Part shown: piece after piece, positions 22,620-34,800 of the stretch
Layout of the letters: each line of letters begins with the position of its first letter
Numbering within the stretch: position 1 is the stretch's first letter
Source: Dillenia suffruticosa
Taxonomy: Eukaryota; Streptophyta; Magnoliopsida; Dilleniales; Dilleniaceae
Reading direction: 5' to 3'
Assembly (NCBI GenBank): GCA_033439265.1
Contig: JAVTVX010000010.1
Location: 16,957,490-17,021,489 of the forward strand
Length of the DNA stretch: 64,000 nt
Notes under the pieces: model-generated
What the model was told of the DNA's origin: nothing
Databases searched by the model: none
Seen by the model: the letters and a program-made list of their open reading frames with translations, nothing else
Program-made: the position numbers and the translations under genes

Positions 22620-22850
22620 AGATCAAACCAAAAGAGTCACGTAGAAGAGATCGATCATAGAGGAGATCAACCAAAATGCCACATAGAAGAGATAGATCAC
22701 GCCTTCATTTGTGCAACACAAAAGGTATAAATCGGAGGGGGGAAGAAAAACTGAGCAATGTTAAACCCTAACCAACGATCATTACCCATCCTAAAAAAGA
22801 ATGTAGAGAGAGAGAGAGAGAGAGAGACTTACAGAGAGAGAGTCGGAGGT
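22620..22850 (-). repeat. Partial duplicate of the SDIR1 leader region
   Basis: It shares AGAAGAGATCGATCAT-like, CGATCATTACCCAT and GAGAGACTTAC blocks, in the same order and orientation, with 15831-16110 upstream of SDIR1. Like that region, it places a minus-strand GTAAGT donor (22830-22825) inside GA/CT repeats. The first block itself occurs twice here. Overall similarity is patchy. Confidence 0.5.
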
Positions 22851-23989
22851 GAAAATTTTGTTCAAATATGACATTTTTCCAAAATAGAAAAAGGAGAATG
22901 AGATTTTTCTTTTTTCACAATCACAACTATTACTAACTTTCCTTCATATGTCGAAAAACTGGTTTTTCAACATTCCAAATTCTCTCCCTATTTGTTCTAA
23001 ACTCCAACACTGCACTAACATCTCTCTCTCTCTCTCTGCTTTCCACGCTTGTCTCTGAGGACATCAATGGAACCTCCACCCACCACCTGCGACATCAAGT
23101 ACGAGAGAGATGTTCACATTTTCCCAGAAAAAATAGACTCTCACCCCCCCCCGGGCTCCAAATTAGCCCTATATATGAAAAATTAATAATTAAAACTTTC
23201 AAAACAAAATAAGTAAATTTGATTTTAATTTCTTTAGAGATTTCTTTTTTTTTTTTTTTTTATCTCAACTCCAAAATTTTATTTTTTTAACCTTTCTAAT
23301 GCAATTTGATTTTAACAATATTATTAATTTATCAAAATTAATTCATCAACATTGAGGAATGAACTTTAGGCCTATGAGTTATTTGTTGAAATAAAAAATC
23401 GAATAGATCTATTAAATTTGAAGGAAAAAACATAATTTGTTGTTGTTTTACGGTTTCAAATACCAAGAAAAACACAATTTAAAAAAAAATGACAGCAACA
23501 CACACAATTACTAATATAATTTATTAAACGACTTAACTTAAAATTTAAGATTAATATTTAATTTGTTGTTAATATTTAATTTGTTGTTGCTATATCAACA
23601 TAGATTTTTAATAATATACAAATATATATATTTTTTTTCTATTTAATCAGGTGAATTAAATAGAATTATATATTTTAAATAGTTCATTTTTATTTTATAG
23701 ATGTTAATGCAAGTGAGATTTAAACATAAAACTGAGCCAAGAACTCCTGGCCTATATGCCATCCATCGACCGGCTAGACATAAAAGCACATGGGCATTTA
23801 GGCAAAGACCCCATTTCACCATCTCTTTCTTGTCCTGCTCTATTCAAATCTCCCTATATACCTACCATACATACGTATTCATCATAACTACAACGTAAAG
23901 CGGTATGTTTGAGTATGAACTTTCTTTTGCAGTCGTGGTCATGCTCATGGGCCACGTTCCCATGTATAAGAATCGATCTCGATCATATC

Positions 23990-23992
<3 letters not shown>

Positions 23993-24033
<41 letters not shown>
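23993..24033. repeat. (GA)n microsatellite
   Basis: About 20 uninterrupted GA units. Confidence 0.95.
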
Positions 24034-24035
<2 letters not shown>

Positions 24036-25008
24036 TTATCCAAGAATTAACTTCTAGCGCCAGTCATTTTCCATCAACTAGTAATAAACCATGGGACCGA
24101 TATAACAGACTTACTAGTTCATCCATAACCAAATACTTAAAATGCTTGCACCCCACTCCATTCTAGAAACAAGGAAATCACAAAAAGACAGGTCCCACAT
24201 CATCTTTACCTGGCAATGGTTGGCATTCACATCACATGCCATCATCTTCGTACCACTAAGGTAAGGATAATACTAGGTGCAGTTCATGAATTAGGGATCA
24301 ATTTATATTAACATGTTTCATCAATTATTTATTTAATTTGTTAAAAAAACAGCGATACGATGATTAATATTTGACTCGTACACACACTCCCGCTTGTCAA
24401 ACAAAATAATAATAAAAAATCCACTCAAACAAGTCGTACGAGATTAAACTTATAATAACAAAATATTAAAAATAAGCATTTTTTACAAATAATAATTATC
24501 ATTTTATAACAAAAAAAAATTCTCCTATAATCTTATTTATAATTATATTTTAAGAGATGATAATAATGATCTTCCAACTTGATCATGGAGATAAAGGAAA
24601 GTAAGATTTTTACTAAAAGTGGGCTTCAATTTGCAGCATGCCATTGATAAGTTGTTCTAGATCTTGAGGAACTCAATTTTACCGTTCTTTTACGTACTGC
24701 TTCTGCTCGCGAAAAGTGTATTTACAAAGAAAGAGGCTCTGTGTGTCTGCTGCTGCATTCATATTCTTCCAAATGCAGACCATAAAACCCTAAAACTATA
24801 TAAATTAAATAATAAAAAAATCTGAGATAAAAAAAGACAAAAAAAAAAAAAAACTCTTTCTTCTTCTTCTCCTTCTCCTTCTCCTTCACCCAAATCCTTA
24901 CCCACTGATATCTATATTTTGATCGTCTACACAAGCTCAGCTTCGAGTTCTTGCATTCCTACTAAACCCCGATGAAGAACTTGTCGAATGACTTCGAGTA
25001 ACCGAAAC

Positions 25009-26046
25009 CTAATCCGAGTTCAAACCCGAATTCGAAGAAGAAGAAAATCTGATTCTCCTCAACGACGAAAACAAATTCCCGAAAATTCTACCAATTCCGT
25101 TACTTCTTCTCGACCCACTTCGCCTAGAGGTCCACGAAATCCTTCTCGGAGCTCCACTATTGTTAAATCCACCGTCCATCTCTGTGTACACCACCGGCAA
25201 TTCTCTTTCCGCCGTTCTTCTCCCTCCGGTGAATCTCCCTACTGCGAACCCTCCGCCGGGTAATCTCCAAATCGTCAATCCGACGGTCTCTTCTTCGTTC
25301 GGAGATTGAGTCCGATCCGGAGAATTTGATCGGACGTCGGTCGGAAGTTCGTGGCGGCAAACGGGACAAGAATTCCGAAGATTCAGCCATGGAAGAATGC
25401 AATCTGAGTGATAGATGTGCTTGCAAGGCATTTCGCGCGCTTCAGATCCGAGGTCGAAAGCTTCTTTGCAAACTGCACAGTGCGATTCGTTCGTCACGTG
25501 ATTGTCCGAGATCTGAATCGTCGGCATCGATTCGACGGCAGCTTTCGAAGCCGGAGGATTTTCCGGCTGGCCAAAACCGTGGACTTCAATCTGCGAGAGC
25601 TGATCTAATAACCGATCAAATCCAGATCCCATCAGAAACTCAGAAATTGTTGGCGGAAGAGGTCGGAGACCGGTTCCGGCGCCGTCATCGTAATAGAGGT
25701 CGAAGCTGCTGCTTCTGTCCCCAATTCCGCCGACTCTGCCGTCATCGGCGGGACTGCGGAGGACGATGACGGGATTGAACGGAGAGCGATCTCCGTTGTT
25801 TCGTCTGGAACGCCGGAAACGGATGTTCGGTGCTTCATCGGAATTATCACGTGGTGTTCCTCCTCCGAGCATGTACATCGACGCCGGAAAGCGACGATGG
25901 GGGTCCGACCCGGAATTCGTTTGCACTTGTTCGATGAAGCCTCCGCCGCAGTGTGGACAAACGACCTCGTTTGAGTTTTCAACTCTAATAAAACGACTGC
26001 ATCTGTAACACCAATACGATGTTGTCGTCGGCGTCGGCGTCGACAT
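25009..26046 (-). CDS. RING-H2 E3 ubiquitin ligase with zinc-ribbon and DUF1117 (RDUF1/2-like)
   Basis: This intronless gene encodes 345 residues. The N-terminus holds a zinc ribbon, C13-x2-C16 and C30-x2-C33, reading YWCYRCSRFI and CPHCGGGF. A canonical RING-H2 finger lies at C190, C193, C208, H210, H213, C216, C227, C230. The C-terminal part, LTIWRLPGGGFAVGRF then GGRRTAERELPVVYTEMDGG, is the DUF1117 signature of Arabidopsis RDUF1, RDUF2 and RHC2A. A Ser/Arg-rich tail ends NSGLNSD. RDUF1 and RDUF2 act as ubiquitin ligases in abscisic acid and drought responses; the same role here is inferred. The start is the first ATG after a short CT-rich leader. The many overlapping frames on the other strand are shadows of this GC-richer gene. 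Confidence 0.95.
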   Translation of the reverse strand: MSTPTPTTTSYWCYRCSRFIRVENSNEVVCPHCGGGFIEQVQTNSGSDPHRRFPASMYMLGGGTPRDNSDEAPNIRFRRSRRNNGDRSPFNPVIVLRSPADDGRVGGIGDRSSSFDLYYDDGAGTGLRPLPPTISEFLMGSGFDRLLDQLSQIEVHGFGQPENPPASKAAVESMPTIQISDNHVTNESHCAVCKEAFDLGSEAREMPCKHIYHSDCILPWLNLRNSCPVCRHELPTDVRSNSPDRTQSPNEEETVGLTIWRLPGGGFAVGRFTGGRRTAERELPVVYTEMDGGFNNSGAPRRISWTSRRSGSRRSNGIGRIFGNLFSSLRRIRFSSSSNSGLNSD

Positions 26047-29000
26047 CTGAATTTCAGTCTTCTGCAGAACTTTAGAGAGAGAGAGAGAGGGAGGGGTGGA
26101 AGGAGGAGAATCCTTTTTGAGGCGCAGAACGGAGAAAAGTGTGTAATAAAGGGTGGACGGAGGAGCGCGTCTCGTTTACGGAGAAGGAGAGTTAACTTTA
26201 TTAGCGTACCGCGGACGCGTCGATAGAGCATGGATTTAAAGACGACATTACGAAATTACGAGGAATCTAACCAGACGGCGTTACTTTTGCCGTGAGCGTG
26301 AACAAGTTTGGTCATCATTTCGGAGTAAAAAAATTTGAAATATGAAACAGGAAGGAACCAGCTAGAGGGGGGAAAGACGTTGACTTGACGAGGAAATGAG
26401 GGAGGAGTTAGAGATATCAATGAGATCGCCGATTTTGTTGTCACAATCATTTGTTCGAAAACCATCATTTTACCGTATTTTGAAACTCTCAGTCGGTAGG
26501 TCGAGGGAGAAACAACCAAATGTGAGATGGACCCATAACGTTGTATTTAAAAATTTTTGAAATATGGATGCAAACAAATTATTTTGCAGGAACATGAAAT
26601 ATCAATCCCTTTGAAGTCGTTGGAATGCCCAATAAACATGACTGGAGAAAGTTAAAAGGCATTCTTGATGAAGGCCAAGGCTACCAAAGAGTCACCGTTG
26701 TGTGAGAGAGAGAGAGAGAGATAGAGAGAAATGGAAAGGTGTGGAGAACGAAAAAGTAGAGGGGAGAAAAACTACCCTTCGGCCAATTATTCCAAAGCCA
26801 TTTTGTGAAGTCTCTATGGATGAGTAAAAATCGAAACTTTCGACCTTGCTTTACTTTATTGTGATTCCCATAATCGTTCTTCTGGGAATAAATCTGCTCA
26901 AATTCCTTGTTTTGACAGTGACAACCATGAAAAAGCACTTTGCCATAAATTCTAAAATTATTGTCTTCCCACTTTTTCACTATTGAAATTTGCACAGTGC
27001 GATTTTTTAATTCTAAAATTCAGGGGATAAATCTGCACGTTGCGATTTTTTTGTCATAATGTACTTTGCCATGAAAAAGTATCTGCGGATGTATGGGACT
27101 ATGGATGCCAAACCAACGGTGGTGCTCTCTCAGCTCTCGCTTTTTCTGCAAATGAAGACACCCCTCCGCGTTCAAGGTGGGGAACCAACCATGAACTTCC
27201 ACCATGATATCAATTAATGTAGTGCAGCCCATCAATCACAAGGAAACCAAAATGGCCCCTAAAGTATGGATAAATAGGGATCAGATTATTAAGAGATAGC
27301 TGGTACTTGGTACTTGCTTTTAAAAACTGAGAGTGAAGGTGGATGGTTTTCCAATTTATATAACACTTGCTCGAATTTTTGAGTTGTCCATCTAAAATGA
27401 TAATCAGATGATGTGAATACATGTAAAGTCATTTTTTCGTTACTAATTTTGAATATAATTTATTTATAATAAATGCAGAATCTAATAAAATATTTAAATT
27501 TCAATTTAATCGGTAAGAAAATATAGGAACAAGTCGTAGTAATAGCACTCAAAATGTGTTGATGAATGGACCTACAACTAACAGGGCTGAGCTGAGACGA
27601 ATTTGCCCTGCCGGAGGTTGTGGGCTTTGATGAATGTGAACTGTATAAGGCCCAGGAATCTTGGCCAATGTTCGTACGAGATTCAAGGTACACGTGGACA
27701 TCGTATTCCTTGGCCTAGTGTCGACCATTTTCGCGTTTTCTCCGGCAAATATTTTTTTTTCTTCTCACTTTATCGCTTATTATATTAATTTAATTTAAAT
27801 ATTATGAAATTCAATTTAAATTTTGAATTCAAGATTTTAATTAATAAAATTTAGTACTCTCTTATTATAGTCACAAAATGTTATTAAATAGCAAATAATT
27901 TAAATGACAGAGCACCTGTGTAACCACAATTAATCTTGGGAGAGCGTGTGTTAATTTGTTTTATTCTATTTTAATTTCTTAAATAAGAATAAAAATTTTG
28001 TATATGAAGAAATATACAAGCATCATAAATAATAAATTAATTAAATATATTAAAATTTGGCATTAATAAATAAATAAAATTTATTAATAAATAAAAAATA
28101 CATAATGGGAATTTTGGGGAGGGATGAATGGATAAAAGGCAACTAAACCAACAATTTAAGGGCACATGCATGCACGTACGGAAATTCTCAATTAAGTTGA
28201 AAATGACACACAGGACGAAGATATATGGAATGCCAACCCACCCCATGTTTTGATCCTCTTCCCAAAATGCTATTTCAATCCCCAACTTTTTGACACAATT
28301 TGGGGTTTAGGTCAAGTGGATGTCGCTTTCTTTGAAAAATGTTATAGAGAGATAAAATGAATTAAAAATTAATTAAATTAAATTTTATATAATTATTTAT
28401 ATTAATAAAAAAAACAGAAATTTTCGATTCAAATCATGTATAAATATCTTAAATTTTATCAAATAAAATTATCAAAAAAGAATTAAGTAAGGGGTAAAAC
28501 TATTAAATTTTTTAAAGAGCGACGTGCAAAACCTAGGGCGCGACATTATTTTTTTTAATTTTAATGGTATTTTAAGGTTTTTTTTTAAATATCGTTAAAG
28601 TGAACAAATAGTAAAGTTTTTTTTTTCAAAATTTAGGGGGTTCTTTGATTCATTTGATTTTTTTAATATTATTTATTTTTATATTTTTAATACAATTTTA
28701 AGTACCCTAATAAGTAAATATTTCATAAAATAAATTAAGTTTTAATTTTAAATTTTGGGAGTGATTGCTCTGCTTGCATAAATGATAAGATGGGCGGATA
28801 TTGATGGCTAAAGTAGCAGATGGTTAGGAAGAGGTTTATTACGTTTATGGAAGCAACATGGGTGGTGGTTGTATATGCTAATGATGGTCCAGATTTAATT
28901 TTTATTTATTTATTCTAAGATAACATAAAGTAATTTGTTTTTAAAAGTGTTAAGTTAGTGAGTAAGCTCGTAGATGGATATATTTATCGATATGTTTAAA

Positions 29001-31842
29001 TGTATCAATATGATTTTGACATCAAACACGTTTGATTTAAATACAAATTTATTCCACATGGTTTTGTGTCGTACCGTGTCATAGAAATGAGTTGCATAAA
29101 AAGTTGTTAGATTTATGTGAGACTTTACCTTAAACTTGATTTGATTTATATATATTATTGTAATATTTTTTAATTAAAGTTAAAAACAATGAAAATTTCT
29201 TTTATGGAAAAAGTTAATTTTTAATTGAATTTATTCTAGAAAATTATCTCAATTGAATTTAATCTAACACATATCTAATGCTCATGAAAAGGTGAGTTGA
29301 AATACTCACAACAAGCAAAGGGGGATTTGCATAGTGACATAAAATGGTGAAAGGAGATCAAACTTGATTCCATTGGGTCCAATTCAAAACATGCAAAAAC
29401 AAATTAAGCAGGATGAATATTTGTTTGATGAAATTTGTAATTTTGATATTCACACCGAAAGGCAAAAAACCATATATTTTATTGGTAATTAGAAAATTTA
29501 AGTCAAAAACTAATGATCGAACCTGTTAAATTGAAGGGCGAATAACCCAATTCAGTATCAAACTTTTAATGTAAAAAATAATTTATATAATGATAATTAT
29601 AATTATTTTTATGAATAAAATTTATCTTTAATATACATCAATTAATAAAAATTTGAAGTGCAATAAAATAAGATGAATATTGAAGAAGCAAATGGGAGAG
29701 AATAAGAGGTTTCCAATTAGGCCTAAGCAAATGCAATCTTGGCAACTATTACTTGAACCTAAAAGATTCGAAGGAAACATAATATGCAAACCTGTCTTTG
29801 CCTTTCAAGATAATAATACTAAAGAAAGCAAGATTTACTTGTAACTTTACAATGGGCAGGGGACAAACATACCCTAAAGAAATAGGATACCTCAACTCAA
29901 CCCCCCCCCCCACCCCCTTTCGAAAATGGGAGCACCAATTCCTAACAAGGGTATGTTTTATTCAAAGTCCATTTGTTTATTTGGGAATATTTAATGAGAA
30001 TTTATTTTTAATCATCCCGTTAACTTATAAAATACATAAAATGTCTTCTAACATTTTGATTGGAATTATATGTAAAGTACTTTCATTGTATTAATACTTT
30101 AATTTCATATTCTAAAACTAAAAATAAATATTAAAGAACAAAATGATGCAAAGAACTATATACTAATTTTTATTTTACAAAAATTACAATCATATTAGTC
30201 ATATTAAAATTCTCAAGAGATATTTCCCACAAAAAAAAAAAAAATCCAGAGAGCCCTAATTATTTCATTTCTTATTTAATATTTGTGAATTAAAATATTG
30301 TGGGCTATGAATGATACATCAATTTTTTTAAAACTATTATTTTTCTTACTTTTATAAATTCTAGGCACTAATCTCGTATGCAAAATGGTTTGGTAACAAG
30401 ATATTTTCGAACACATAAAAGGTTATTACAATTGAAATGCTAGAAATAATCATTTTCAAAACCTAAATCTAAATTCTTAAAAATGGTAAAAATTCATTTA
30501 AATTAACGGAATTATGGAAGATTGATAGAGCAGACCTTTTTAATGATTGGGGTTGGGCTGGGGTGCCCATAGATCCCCCAGAAGGGCACCAAGATTTTTA
30601 CTTGGAAAACAAAAATGGCACTGCCAATGCAAAGTGCAGTGCAAACCCCTAACAGGGCCGAAAGGGTGGGGGGGTGGGGGGGAATGTAAAAGACCCAAAA
30701 GTGGAATTCTGAAAATCCAAATGAAAGCAACCAATGCATGGAGTGGAGGGGTAATTAAGATATTTTAGCAAAAGAAAAATGAGAAAAACCTTAATTAACT
30801 ACTTAGAATCTGTTTCTGTACATGCGCTGTTTGTTGCCCGGACCAAAATACCATTCTCTTTTTCTCTCTCCCTATCTCTCTCTTTCTCTCTCTCGTATTT
30901 TCTCTCAAAGGGGCGAATCTAAAGGACTGACGTGGCAGCCAAGGACTGGATGTTTCTGAAACACCAGGACAAGAACACATCATTATCTGAATTCCTTTTT
31001 CTCAACATCAGTCGGTTATCACCTGGTCAATTAACCCTAAATTTGAGGACACACAAACAGAATTCAAGAATTTTTTATTTTTCTTTGTAATGTTTTTGTT
31101 TTTTACTAAAAAACCTTAAAAAACAAAAGTCTTAGAATTTTGTATTGGTTTTTCACAAAATGGAAAACAGAAAGAAAAAGGAAACGTTTTTTCTCTCCCT
31201 ATTTCTTACCAAGGAATTAGAAATTTATGACAAATAAAAACATTTTAGAAACTGCTGCACTATTTAATCCTCTTCGGAGCAAAACCCTAAGGGGTTCTTG
31301 CTTGTAAGAACAATCGCCGCCGGACTGATCTCAGCCGTTGACACCCCCTCTTCTCTCTCTCTTCTGATCTCTCTCTCTACTTTTATCTTCACTTCTCTGT
31401 TTTCTCACAAGAACTCTGTTTTTTATTTTTATTTTTATTTTTATTTTGCTTTTCTTTGTTTTGCTCCCGTCGACATGACGACGTCGATGTTGATTATGTT
31501 TTCGTTGTTGACATGAGCTACCGACGTTGTTTGACATGGTGGGTCATGTCTGTTTTTCTCTGATTGCCAAAAGTTTTTGAGTTTTTGGTTCGGTGAAGGT
31601 GAGTTCCAAATTTCAGGATGTGGAGAAAATTTTGTTGACTGATCAAGAGATCATGATTTGATAAAAGTAAGTTTTTTTGTGGGTTTCGGTTTAAAGTAAC
31701 TAACTTGAAGTTTCGATCAAGAAAAGATTAGATTTTGAAGTGTTAAGAAAACATTCTTAAATTTTTCAATATGGGTTTTGGGTTTTGAAATCAAATAAGG
31801 ATCTGGTGTTTTTTTTTTTAATCAGTTGTTGAAGAGAATAAG
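26047..31842. other. Long gene-poor AT-rich spacer
   Basis: About 5.8 kb without a supportable gene on either strand. The left end holds the RDUF-type promoter, with a GA run at 26074-26090 in its leader and another at 26703-26728. The middle (27.4-30.4 kb) is very AT-rich with poly-A and poly-T runs. A C run lies near 29901-29914 and G runs near 30667-30680. The right end, from about 31260, is probably the 5' UTR and leader region of the Pumilio gene, with CT repeats and an ATTTTT repeat at 31421-31448. Confidence 0.6.
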
Positions 31843-34800
31843 ATGCTGTCTGAATTGGGAATGGGACCTGTAATCGGAGGTGGAGGCGGAAACGAAGGAT
31901 CGTTTGGAGACAATTTTGAGAAGGAGATAGGGTTGTTGCTTAGAGAGCAGAGAAGACAAGATGCTATTGCTAGTGATCGTGAGAGAGAGTTAAATATATA
32001 CAGAAGTGGGTCTGCTCCTCCAACTGTTGAAGGGTCTTTGAGTGCTGTTGGAGGGTTATTCGCTGCAGGCGGTGGAGGGTTTTCGGAGATTTCTGTAAAC
32101 AACAACAAGAATGATAATGTGTTCAGTGAAGAGGAGATTAGGTCTAATCCTGCTTACTTATCTTATTATTATTCTAATGTTAATCTAAACCCCAGACTTC
32201 CGCCGCCATTAGTATCCAAAGAGGATTGGAGGTTTGCTCAGAGGTTGCAGGGAGGGACTTCTCTGTTGGGTGGAATTGGGGATAGGAGGAAAGTGAATAA
32301 GGCTACTGACAATGGAGGAAGAAGTAGGTCATATGCCGTGGAGTCCGACAACTTGCGGTCTTCCGTAGAGTGGGGTGGTGATGGTCTTATTGGATTGCCT
32401 GGTTTAGGTCTTGGATGCAAACAGAAGAGCATTGCAGAGATATTTCAGGTTGTTTTTCTCGCACTTTCTATCTAATATTCATCTTTTTTTTTGCTTTCAT
32501 ATCTAGAATCAGGACATATTATCAAGCAAAAAGAAAAAGAAAGAAGAAAGGGCATGACTAACTTAGACACCTGTAGAAATTTTGTGAGTGTGCTTATTTT
32601 TTCTGGAGGAATGTAGTTATTGCATTCAAAATTACTAAAGTGAAGTTCAGAAATAGGTATAATTCACGATAGTTGTCAAAGATAATTTGTAGTTTTATGA
32701 TATACTGTATGAGCCATGAATTCAACTGATAGAATATATTCTATTCTTTTTTCCCATTTAAGAAGTCCTTTGTATGCTAATAGCATATAATCATAATTAT
32801 GGTAGCACGGTTTCCTCTTTCGCGAATATGATTTTTGCAATAAGTAATAGTGTGAATATTACTTTTAGGGGGTTGTGCTGGGATCACTGTTTCCTCTTTC
32901 GCGAATATGATTTTTGCAATAAGTAATAGTGTGAATGTTACTTTTAGTGGGTTGTGCGCTGCAATATATAGATATTGTCTTATCAGCTGCTTGTCTACAT
33001 ATAGTATGCATGAAGGAGAAGAGTTGTTTGCTCTCCTCATGAACGCCCTTAACCAGATCAAAGCATGCCTTATGCTTGTTGGATGCATTGGTAGAACTGG
33101 CACTAATATTTGCTTTCAAACGCATGAAGGATGCATGCTCTATATCTTTTTGCTCTTTCAATTTTGTAGTTGTATGAAGAAAATTCAAAGTAATAGTAAC
33201 AGAAATATCGAAGACATTTTTCTGCCAATTGAGATTGTATTCTTTCATCTTATGTAGGATAATTATTTCATGCAATTGTGTAAGTCAAGATAAATTCTTG
33301 TGCCATTGTGTTATATGGAAGTTGTAGAGAAATGTGCGTGCGGCTGGTTAGATACCTTGTGATGCATGTGGTTGATGTGCCATTGGCAGTGTCTCTCTTC
33401 GCATTTCTTGTTACATGTCATGGCTTCTGGAATTCAATAGGCAGTGATGCTAAAATGCATAATAAGCATTGCATGAGTTACTATTTTTGTTTTTCCTTTT
33501 TCCTATATACAGTAGCAGCATACTGGTCAGCCTTTAGTTTTAATTGTTCCTTTGGAGTGTCTGACTGCATCGCTTGTATGTATTTCATGCTTTTGTACTT
33601 GGGCCTAGCAAGCTTGGGTCATACCTGTGATATTTTGAAGGGTTATCAGTGAGTTTTAGGTTCTAACCTGTTGGAGAGTACTTGTGAAATTACAAAAACA
33701 CTCTTATATTTAGATTTGTTTCCAGAAAATTTTTACTCAAATGTCAAGGTTTGGTTATTGTGCATGTGTTTGTGTGGCTGAAATGGACGAAATAATCATT
33801 TTAATGTTCAATAATTTGGAAATTCTGTTCTAAATGTCCTTTTCCTGAATGAAAGATGGGAAGTCTTTTTTCATTCTTTACTTCTCATTATTTGATGTTG
33901 GATTGCTCCCTTTCTAATGAAAATTTTAACCTCACATAAGATTCTGAGGCCAGTGTAATATGCTATATTACCTGTAGGGAGTTGTAAACTTGCTTTTGGC
34001 TTTTACATACTAATCTTTGCACCATAATTGGTTGATCAGTTTATATTTTAAGGCGGGTTTATACTGCTTGGTCTGTTTCTTTTATCTAGTTGGTGTAAAC
34101 AAAAGTTTTTCTTTCTATGCAGGATGATTTGGGCCGTTCAACTCCTGTTTCAAGACACCCTTCCCGTCCAGCTAGTCGAAATGCTTTTGATGAAAATGTT
34201 GATGCCTTAGGTGCAAGTGAGGCCGAGTTGGCCAATTTGTGCCGAGAATTGGCATCTACAGAAACATTGCGCTCTGGTTCAACTATTCAAGGGCCTTCTA
34301 CCACCCACCCTCCGGCATCGTATAGTTACGCTGCTGCTTTGGGTGCTTCTTTATCAAGAAGCACCACTCCTGATCCCCAAGTTGTTGCTAGGGCTCCTAG
34401 TCCTTGTATTACTCCTATTGGTGGAGGAAGAGTCGGTGCTTCTGAAAAGAAAAGCATGAAAAGTCCAAATTCATTTAACAGTGTCTCAGCTAATTTAACT
34501 GAGCCTACAGATTTGGTTGCTGCATTGTCAAGCATGAATTTGTCAGCTGATGGAGTCATTGACAAAGAAAACCATTTGCCATCCCAGATTGAGCAGGAAG
34601 TCAATGATCAGCAGAATTATCTCTTCAATCTTCAGGGTGGGCAGAATCATATCAAGCAGCAGTCTTATATTAAAAAATCTGAATCTGGGCACTTCCATAT
34701 GGATTCCATTCCTCTGTCTGCAAAACTATCCCATTCTGGTTCAGGTGGGGGCAATGGGGTTGGCTTAGACAGGCAAGTCGAGATGCACAAATCTTCTAAC

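Larger units (their letters stand above)
22361..25008. other. Spacer rich in GA/CT repeats
   Basis: No gene is supported. It contains a leader-like segment resembling the SDIR1 5' region (22620-22850), CT repeats at 23021-23038, a pure GA run at 23993-24033 and AT-rich sequence. The end next to 25008 is the 3' flank of the RDUF-type gene. Confidence 0.55.

Noticed and set aside
25326-25769. Long open frames on the plus strand opposite the RDUF-type gene
   Set aside because: They are antisense shadows of a GC-richer coding region; the minus-strand frame has clear zinc-ribbon, RING and DUF1117 motifs.
29798-30094. 98-codon plus-strand frame in the long spacer
   Set aside because: AT-rich sequence broken by a poly-C run, with no codon or domain signature of a real gene.
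32865-33275. Overlapping open frames on both strands in Pumilio intron 1
   Set aside because: Both lie within a well-supported intron and partly translate a tandem duplication; no domain is present.
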